64,000 nt of DNA from Melastoma dodecandrum (Eukaryota; Streptophyta; Magnoliopsida; Myrtales; Melastomataceae). Shown in pieces: positions 56,901-64,000 of the stretch. Both the position numbers and the translations under genes were made by a program. The stretch spans positions 5,890,001 through 5,954,000 of the forward strand of contig JARUPY010000538.1 in the NCBI GenBank assembly GCA_029817715.1. Reading direction: 5' to 3'. Every line of letters starts with the position of its first letter. Position 1 is the stretch's first letter. The notes below the pieces were generated by a model. That model did no database searches. It saw only the letters and a program-made list of their open reading frames with translations, and was not told the origin of the DNA.

Positions 56901-57749
56901 CAGGTTAAATTCCACGTGATTTTTTATGTAAATGCAATTATCAGTGCAGGCCACTTATACTGTAGGCGGGTATGCATTTAGTGCAGCCGAGATTGAGTTC
57001 ATCGTCTTAAGAATGAAGCCTCCATCCAACCGACCCCAACTAGTATGTCTTCATTTCCTCCACTTCCATTTTCGTGCATCTTTATTCATATACCTTTCCC
57101 CAACTTCCTAGCCATCCCCTGTGAATCATTTCTAATGGTATAATTCTAGATATTATGCTCGTTTCTTTGGCTGAATTCTTTACTAATATTTATCCCTTTG
57201 TCTTTCAGGCTCTTTGTATGGCGCTTCCTGAATTCAAGGAATTTGAAGAGAAGAGAAACTTTGCTATTGATAAGCCAGAACCTCTTCTTGCCTTCGCTCT
57301 GAGTTGCGGCATGTATTCTTCACCTGCGGTAAGTTAGGATTTATTTGCTTTTTTCATCTTGATGCTCACGTCTGTAGGGGGGATGGTACTAATGAATGTA
57401 TAAATCGAAATGCCAGGTCAGAATCTTCACGCCGGAAAATGTGACCATGTTGCTCAGCCAGTCGCTGCAGGATTATGTCCAAGCATCTGTTGGAATAAAC
57501 AATAAGGGAAAAATCATCGTGCCGAAGCTGCTGTACACCTATGCGAAAGAAGTGGTGCATGACTTGTCCCTTCCCGAATGGATAAGCCAATTTCTCCCTG
57601 CAGACCAGGCTTCTGTCATAAGGGAGTGCGCGTCGAGGAACAAGTGGAAGCTCCTTGGCGCACGATGTTTCACTGTCCAGCCGTTCTGCTCGAGGTTCCG
57701 TTATCACTTCCTCCCGGACCATGGTCTCTCTTCTCCACGCCCTTCTTGA
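53961..57749 (+). CDS. DUF547 protein with ternary complex factor MIP1-type leucine zipper
   Basis: Eleven exons join in frame: 53961-54082, 54194-54299, 54880-54945, 55072-55188, 55257-55445, 55813-56294, 56444-56543, 56668-56727, 56950-57042, 57209-57328, 57417-57749 (595 residues). Residues about 90-190 form the MIP1 leucine-zipper coiled coil (IERLQQELQEETELHTTLEN, and LLGSISLLETAVGKLEREL). The C-terminal half is DUF547: NNEKMAFWINLYNALIMH, AYLAYGVPKTD, TVGGYAFSAAEIE, PLLAFALSCGMYSSPAV, and WKLLGARC with RFRYHF near the end. The molecular function of this plant family is unknown; the zipper suggests dimerisation. The first two exons are supported by splice signals and phase only. The open frame before 53961 lacks an upstream ATG of good context. 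No lesions. Confidence 0.88.
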
Positions 57750-58169
57750 GAATAAACAAGAAGTTTATTACTGATAATTGCCACCAGAAGGAGGTATAGT
57801 GCTGTTATTGCATCCGGTGGTGAAATTGACAGGGATAGTGTGCATAAAGCACTGATCTGCTCTCACTCCAAATTGTGGTAGTGTCATGTTGAATTGTCAT
57901 CAGCATGAACTGAAAGAAACTTAATGCAAACAGCAACTGAATTTGCTTCAGCTAGTGTAGGAAAAATGGGTCCAATACATTCCTCAATGAAGAGAAAATC
58001 TCTCTTTTGTGTAAATTTCTCTCCTTTTACATTAGGAAAGCAGTCACTTTTGGATTTCCTACTCCAAAACAATCACTAGCATCGTATTCTGATAAAAATA
58101 AAAGTGTCCAAAAATTAGCAGTCCATCGGCTTGATACCAGTTGGTGTTTGCGACACGATGGGATGTAGG
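57750..58169. other. Convergent 3' ends
   Basis: The 420-bp gap between the stop codon of the DUF547 gene (57749) and that of the BIG5-like gene (58170, minus strand). Presumed 3' UTRs and polyadenylation regions of both. Their transcripts are likely to approach or overlap each other. Confidence 0.7.
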
Positions 58170-61100
58170 TTAATGTGCAGCGACTTTTTCTGGAGATGGT
58201 AACAGGGGAACCAGTTGAGCCCTGAAAAGATCGCCAAGAGCACCACGAACATCCATCTGGCAAATCACAAAAGAATCAGTAAAGCTAAAGCGGGTCCATC
58301 TGCAAAAGAGCAGGATAAAAGGCCGCCAGCGGCCGGTGAAAAGCCCGTCACCAGTCTCAGACTATACTACACAAAAGACCACATATCATCAATGTCTCTA
58401 TTTTTCCATAAAAAATGGAACTTCCATCAAGCCTTGAAAGTCAACTGCTTAACAAAACCAAGGCCAATCATGGAAGAACTTAAACGAGGAAGGTCATTAG
58501 AGACCTTCTAACAGTTGCAGAAGATCATATCAGACACATACCAGGCATTCAACTCGGCAGAAGGAGCTTACCTGATCGCAACATACTATTTTAGTAAGCA
58601 AAGGATAGAATTCTCTCAGGTGTCTTCTGAAAATTTTACTGTTCATAGACGACATGCCTTTGAGCACCTGGATAAAAGATAAGTCATGTTGTCATGAATG
58701 AAAAACAAATAAATGATATACTGGAGCACTGGCTGAAGGAAAAGAAAGCTTGATCCTTGAAGCAATTAATACAGATCATAAACTGAACGGGTCCCCAATA
58801 TTAAGAAAGAACCTAGGATTCAGGACATCATCTGCTAGATGAGACATCTCACCTTCACAATAACCGGGGAACGCAACTCCAGAATTCTATGACTATCCAT
58901 GTCTGTACTCTCCGCCGAATATGACGGGAAAGCAGATGCATCTTTTAGCATCTGTTCGCAGAATGACACCAGTTTCTCTTCTGCGATACCCATCAGCTTT
59001 AGATCTTCTCCGGTTACATCTTCGTTGTCAACAAAATCTTTGGTGGTCTTCTGTAAGATGTCCAAATAAATACCAGTGCCAGCTAATTCCTGGCGGAAAA
59101 GATTAATAGGCGGCCTGCAATGATAAGTGGCTGACTGAATTAGATTCACAAGAAGAAATCAAGGTCATTTCTAGTTCTGCTTCACAGAAAATAAGCTTCA
59201 ATTAAGCATAGTATTTTAGGGAAGCAACTAGGGTAATAAACTAAAATCAAGCTTAATGCATAAAATTTTCCAAAATATAAAATAGCTTTAACAGTGGAAA
59301 CCGAGGCAAAAAGACTAGAAAACCTTTCAGCAGGAGTGTATCGCATCCGCATTCGAAGATTTGCATATGAATTGTATGAAGCAGCAAATTCCAACAATGT
59401 GAATAAGGTGTCCATGATAGCAATTTTCTGTGCTGATGTCAATCTCTCCCAGTATTTCTTCTGCAAGTCAAATCGCATGTTACAACCAATGTGCGCTATG
59501 GTAAAGTACCAGCAAGTGGGCAATAAATAAGGTAAATGATTTATTAATATCCAGTGACTCTATAGCCAGGAATCTAATGTTGAGACGATTCAATAATAAA
59601 ATAACGACAAGAAATATAAGCTTTATACCTGAATACTGTCAATAGCACCAAGAAGTAACAATTGAGTAATGCACTTCCCCCTAACTGTTTCGAATAACGG
59701 AGATGTATTCTCCTCCTTTTCATCAGGCTCCGCCGTAACCTACAGTAGAGTGTCGTAGTAAGACATTGATGAATTAGTTGCCAAGATAAGCCCAGAAAAC
59801 AGAATAAAAAATTTACAAGAAATGATACTGCTTTCTGGCTTCAATTCTGTTACAGAAGGATCATCACAACAGGTAGAATCTTACCTTTGCAGGGGAAGGA
59901 GGCACTGAAGAATCTGCAGGGTCATCCGGAGATTTAGTAGTAAGACTCCTAAGAAAGAGATTGCCCATTATTCTTTGGCCTAATGTTTGACTTCGCTGGA
60001 TGCTTCTACCATCAGATTGTATCCTTCCTGATGGTGATGGAAGACCTACACCGAATGTTCATGTTTGAATTAAACAGGTATCAGACCACAAAGAAATTTT
60101 ATGCTAAATGCCAACTTGAGATTCAAACATGTTACTGAGCAAGCTACATGCTGTCATTACATCAAAGATCTCTCACCTTGAGATTCATCCGTGTTCCTTG
60201 AAACTCCCAATTCTCCGAGATGATCCACATTTGAATTAATTCTTCGTGGAGTCACACTATCACGAGGAGTTGATGATTCCATTTCGGCGGCCATTCCATT
60301 GTCACCGATATTAATCTGATTTTTGTTCGCTCCATTTTCTACAGAATGCAGGAAGGCATTATCTCCAGCATGCGCTTCCAGATTCCCAGCCAATGCTCGG
60401 GGAGTTTTGACGGTCTCAAAACCCAAAGCATTGAGAAGCTCTAGTGGTTGGGTCGTATATGAAGCATCTCTAATTATGAAACCAAGGGAGTTCACATCAG
60501 ACCAACCAAAATTAAAACTAGAAGCAACTAATATATAGTACAGGAAAAACCACAGGAAAAATAACAAAAGGCATAAGAGGAAAGAGAATCACACCTTATG
60601 CTTTTCAGCAGAGTATCCCAGTCATTTTCACTAAATTGGGGTCCACCGACCTCAATGAGATGCACAAGTGCACCCAAGGAAATGGAAACCACAGTTTGAT
60701 CTGACCTTTTGGCACAATCCAACAGCAAACTTAACAAAGGTGGAAGCATGAAACAAACTTCCTGCATAATAGGCAGTTCACGACAGTGTTAAGAGATTTT
60801 TTTTTTTTCTGGGGGGTGGGAGGGAGATATTTGCTTGTACAACAGCATTATAACTAGACAAAACTTAAAAAAGAAACTACTATACTGTCAGTTAAACTAC
60901 ACTATTGTATCACCAGTTATTCATAGCTTAATGAAGTTCCCATTTTCCAAAAAAGGGAACACTTTAAATATGGTTACAACATTAAACCCAGCTTGAAATA
61001 GGTAACCCAAATGGATGACACGTTAAAAAATAATGAGATTACAATAGTCATGTGATGTGTCATTCTATCTTTCATTCTTGTACTTAGATGAGTGAACTTG

Positions 61101-64000
61101 TATGAATATAATGAAAAGTAATAGCTGCATAAAATTTTGTGTATCATGCTAACCTTGTAAAATGTGTTGAAAAGATTGCAGAGCAACTGAAGTGAATGGA
61201 TGCTACTTTCACGAAACCATTCTTCTCCAGAAGAGACAGTGCCCTCTTTTCCAGCATGTCTTACATGATCAAAAATAGGAAACAGAACACGATGGAAAAT
61301 GCTTTCCCAAAATGCCATGGAAAACTTGCTACCCCTCTCATTGAGTAGATCAAAGAGGACTTCTAGAGCACAATTTCTGACCTCTGGTCTACGATCAGTA
61401 GTCAAATCTGATAAACCAGCCAACATAGGAAACCAATAGTGCTCGGTCACATCAAAGTTGGCATCTCCTTCTATATCAATTGGCCTAAGTGCACCACCCG
61501 GTACAAAGCCCTACAGCGCGGTAGACAAAAGGGTGAGTAAGCAACATAAACACCTCCTGAAACCCTTGAAATAGGAAGAAAAATGAAAGTGAAAAACGAC
61601 ACAAATACTTCAAACCAGAGAAACATAAAAATAAAACTTCAAAATGACCCATTCATCAAAGAAAAACAATAATCACCCAAAGAAGATAGGACACAACCCC
61701 ACAAAGTACCATCTTCACATTTGTACAACTTCTAATATGGAAAACCATGATAAATTCCTTAGTTTCTAAAAATGTTAACCGAATTAATCGACCTTGGTAA
61801 CTCATGGCCATTTATTGATACAAGTGCCTTTCATCACTTATGCCCGCAAAACTTAAATTCTGGGACAGTTCAGCAACAGATATCATATGCTATCAATATT
61901 AAACCACGAGCCTCTGTTTAGTTAGTAATCCACAAACAAAAGGCCCAGACTACACCAAAAAGCTGGCTGGTAACCATGCACCCATCAACTCCTCTATACT
62001 CGTGGTTTGGCCAAAAACTTATTTGTAGTGATGAATGGTGAAGCACCCAAAAACTAATACCACATTAAGCCCATGGAGATCAATCTGTCAACCTCTCCTC
62101 ATGGGTTCGAGAAGCAAATTCAGACCATCCATTCCAGGTTACTGAATATTTCTGCAACTTTTTCTTTTGTTGGCTGGCATATACATCATACAGCTCGTGT
62201 GAAGGGCACTCTGATTGGTAGCAATTTTTAAAGTGGCTTTTTACGCCGTTTTTTAGTAGTTGAATGAAAAGCTACCCCATACACTCTCTCTTGGTGGTCC
62301 TCCTAGGTCACTGAGAACTATCACTACCATCAGCCCCTCGTAAAATCATGGCCAATTTTAAGAAGAATAAAAATAAAGCCAGATCAGCAACCAATGCAAC
62401 TTCAGTTATAAGTAGTGTCAAAAGCTAACCTCCGCAAGTCGATCCTCACATATACGCAGAAGAGCAATAGCCTTCAAGCTTATGCGGTGCGAACTTTTAT
62501 TATTGGCAAATCTAATGAGACAATTCACACAGTCCATAAAACAGTCTCCCACAACCTGATCAAAGTGCTCCAAGATAACTGGAAAAGTATTTATTACAAA
62601 TTGTCAACAGAGAAGAATAAGAAATGAAATGGTTAGACATTGTAAAATAACATAAACTGCTGAATGATACTTGCTCTAACCTTGTTCCACATTTTCAAAA
62701 GCACTTTCAACTATAGATTCTGTCTCATCATCAGCAGCAGCTGTAAAAATCATGAAGACGCTATGCCAGCCAGACTTGATGCTTCCGACCTTTGATTTGA
62801 TCATCTATTAAAAACTGCAGTTTGGTCATTTTGCACCCATGAAGTCACAAGTTAATTTTCAACATAATGTGGGAGAAGCCATACATACTTGCACAATGCA
62901 GTCCACAATCAAACTCCTAACTGATTCATCTTGACTATTTCGCATCAGTACCACAAAAGGTTTGAGGATGTCATTCTGAAAAGTGAAATTGGCAAGTTCT
63001 GCTCGCTCCAAGTACTTCACACCAAGTTGCCTTAGAGAATCTATGGCATACATCGCAATTTTCTTATCGGGATGACTTCCTGCAGCTATGAAATGATTCG
63101 CCAAAACAGACCATATTCTTGCCCATACCTTCAGAGATGCAGAATAAAGTCAGTGATAAGGTGCATGCATTACACAGATATGACAATGATAAATGGCAGA
63201 TATCATTATGAAAACAGAAAATTAAGCAACTATACTGAGACATAAAGGTCAGCAACATATTTCAAAGATGAAAAGCCTGAAAAGTAAAACATTTCATAAG
63301 AAGTTACTCATTTTCTAGTAGGAATTATAATCTGAGAAAAGGACAAGATCAATTCATTAACCCTTCAGTGTTCCAAAAATTAAGCTGCCAGAACTAAGGT
63401 GTTATCCAAGATTATAATCAAAACTTTCTAAGACTTCATTTAACAATCAGAACTACAATATGTGTTCTACAACCATGATTTAATGCCCTACAAATGAAAT
63501 ATCATTCGCTTATAAAGAAGAGCCATCAGTACTAATGTGAAATCAAATGGGCAAGACAAAATTCTAAGAATACCATTCGAATGCGGGCCATGTTATAATA
63601 ACTGATCTCAACTAGCTTTTGCAAGCTAAAAACACGAGCTGGAGTTTGTTTCAACTCCTCAGCTGAGACTCCACACAGAGCATTGAAGAACTCCACCACC
63701 ACATCACTAGGTAACTTAACACTGTTGACAAAAACTTGTTCGGCAGGCTTTCCAGCCAGCTCTCTTAAAGATTGAAGAACTGCATCCCGAGATATTTGAT
63801 TTGATCCGTGCATCACAGTTCCAGCAATAGATGGAGTAGATGTTATATATTCGAGCCGAGAAACACATTCTAACACAGCATTCCATGTGTCTCGAAGAGA
63901 GCCCATCTCATTGTCACCCAATGCTAGTAGGGTGCGTAGGGCTTCCACATTTTTGCTCCGCATATCCTTTGGAGCATGCAAAAAGGTATATCTGAAATAT
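58170..64000 (-). CDS. BIG5/MIN7-type ARF guanine-nucleotide exchange factor, 3' portion
   Basis: Thirteen exons are in the window, all with GT-AG borders and in phase: 63574-63991, 62889-63128, 62681-62804, 62430-62578, 61154-61510, 60595-60761, 60177-60469, 59885-60045, 59629-59739, 59324-59460, 58853-59114, 58572-58667, 58170-58256 (stop TAA at 58170). The sequence matches the C-terminal HEAT-like (HUS/HDS) half of the plant BFA-inhibited ARF-GEF BIG5 (Arabidopsis BEN1/MIN7): [95 protein letters not shown] and the terminal [15 protein letters not shown]. The Sec7 catalytic domain lies upstream, outside the window. The protein activates ARF GTPases at the trans-Golgi/early endosome and acts in polar trafficking and immunity in Arabidopsis. 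The exon at 60177-60469 encodes a Ser/Asn/Glu-rich variable linker. No lesions. Confidence 0.95.

Noticed and set aside
60800..60830. Poly-T then G-rich run in a BIG5-like intron as a terminator or regulatory site
   Set aside because: It lies inside an intron upstream of a normal donor/acceptor pair and is a common intronic low-complexity tract.
1..64000. tRNA or rRNA genes
   Set aside because: No cloverleaf with A/B boxes or rRNA-like conserved core was recognised. The only tRNA-related match is the retrotransposon primer-binding site at 42803-42814.

Overview
This is a stretch of nuclear chromosome from a flowering plant, almost certainly a eudicot. The genes carry GT-AG introns and belong to plant families (a BIG5-type ARF-GEF, a RED/SMU2-type splicing factor, a DUF547 leucine-zipper protein, a HAD-type nucleotidase, an F-box protein). 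Most of the remaining sequence is transposons typical of plants. The species cannot be fixed from the sequence alone.

Layout. 1-770: four tandem units of about 64-76 bp, each with two TGCAGCTGCA-type palindromes, upstream of a minus-strand TATA box (possibly part of an LTR). About 765-5104: a 5'-truncated, broken Ty3/gypsy element whose 3' LTR abuts the 3' end of a RED/SMU2-like gene. 5105-8526 (-): that gene, with introns kept but at least four reading-frame lesions. 8714-14715: MULE-A, a Mutator-like element with long TIRs, 10-bp target-site duplications, a transposase relic and a plant mobile domain (PMD) relic; it sits 187 bp upstream of the RED start codon. 16369-17457 (-): an F-box gene. 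18556-18760 and 21371-21603: small foldback elements. 22462-23817: a 1356-bp near-palindromic element with 9-bp flanking repeats. About 24056-27260: MULE-B, truncated and lacking its PMD core. 27290-29650 (+): a decayed FAR1/FHY3-like transposase. 30004-31290 (-): a second transposon-associated coding relic. 32865-47574: MULE-C, with 10-bp target-site duplications, whose PMD gene is split by a 10.5-kb SIRE-type Ty1/copia element (34356-44834) that carries an extra ORF after pol. 48560-50114 (-): a broken pectinesterase/inhibitor remnant.

The last 14 kb is ordinary euchromatin. A HAD nucleotidase-like gene (50563-52445, -) is divergent from an 11-exon DUF547 gene (53961-57749, +). The latter converges on the 3' half of a BIG5/MIN7-type ARF-GEF gene (58170 to the right window edge, -). 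In all three, the exons I derived join in frame with no lesion, which argues that the RED lesions are real and not base-calling errors.

The most interesting content is the MULE set. MULE-A and MULE-C (and, in part, MULE-B) combine a MURA-like transposase, a co-oriented PMD gene and subterminal clusters of short palindromes: GC-rich arms around an A/T-rich centre, with different arm sequences in A and in B/C. The 1356-bp palindrome, also with Mutator-type flanking repeats, is an obvious hairpin-RNA source.
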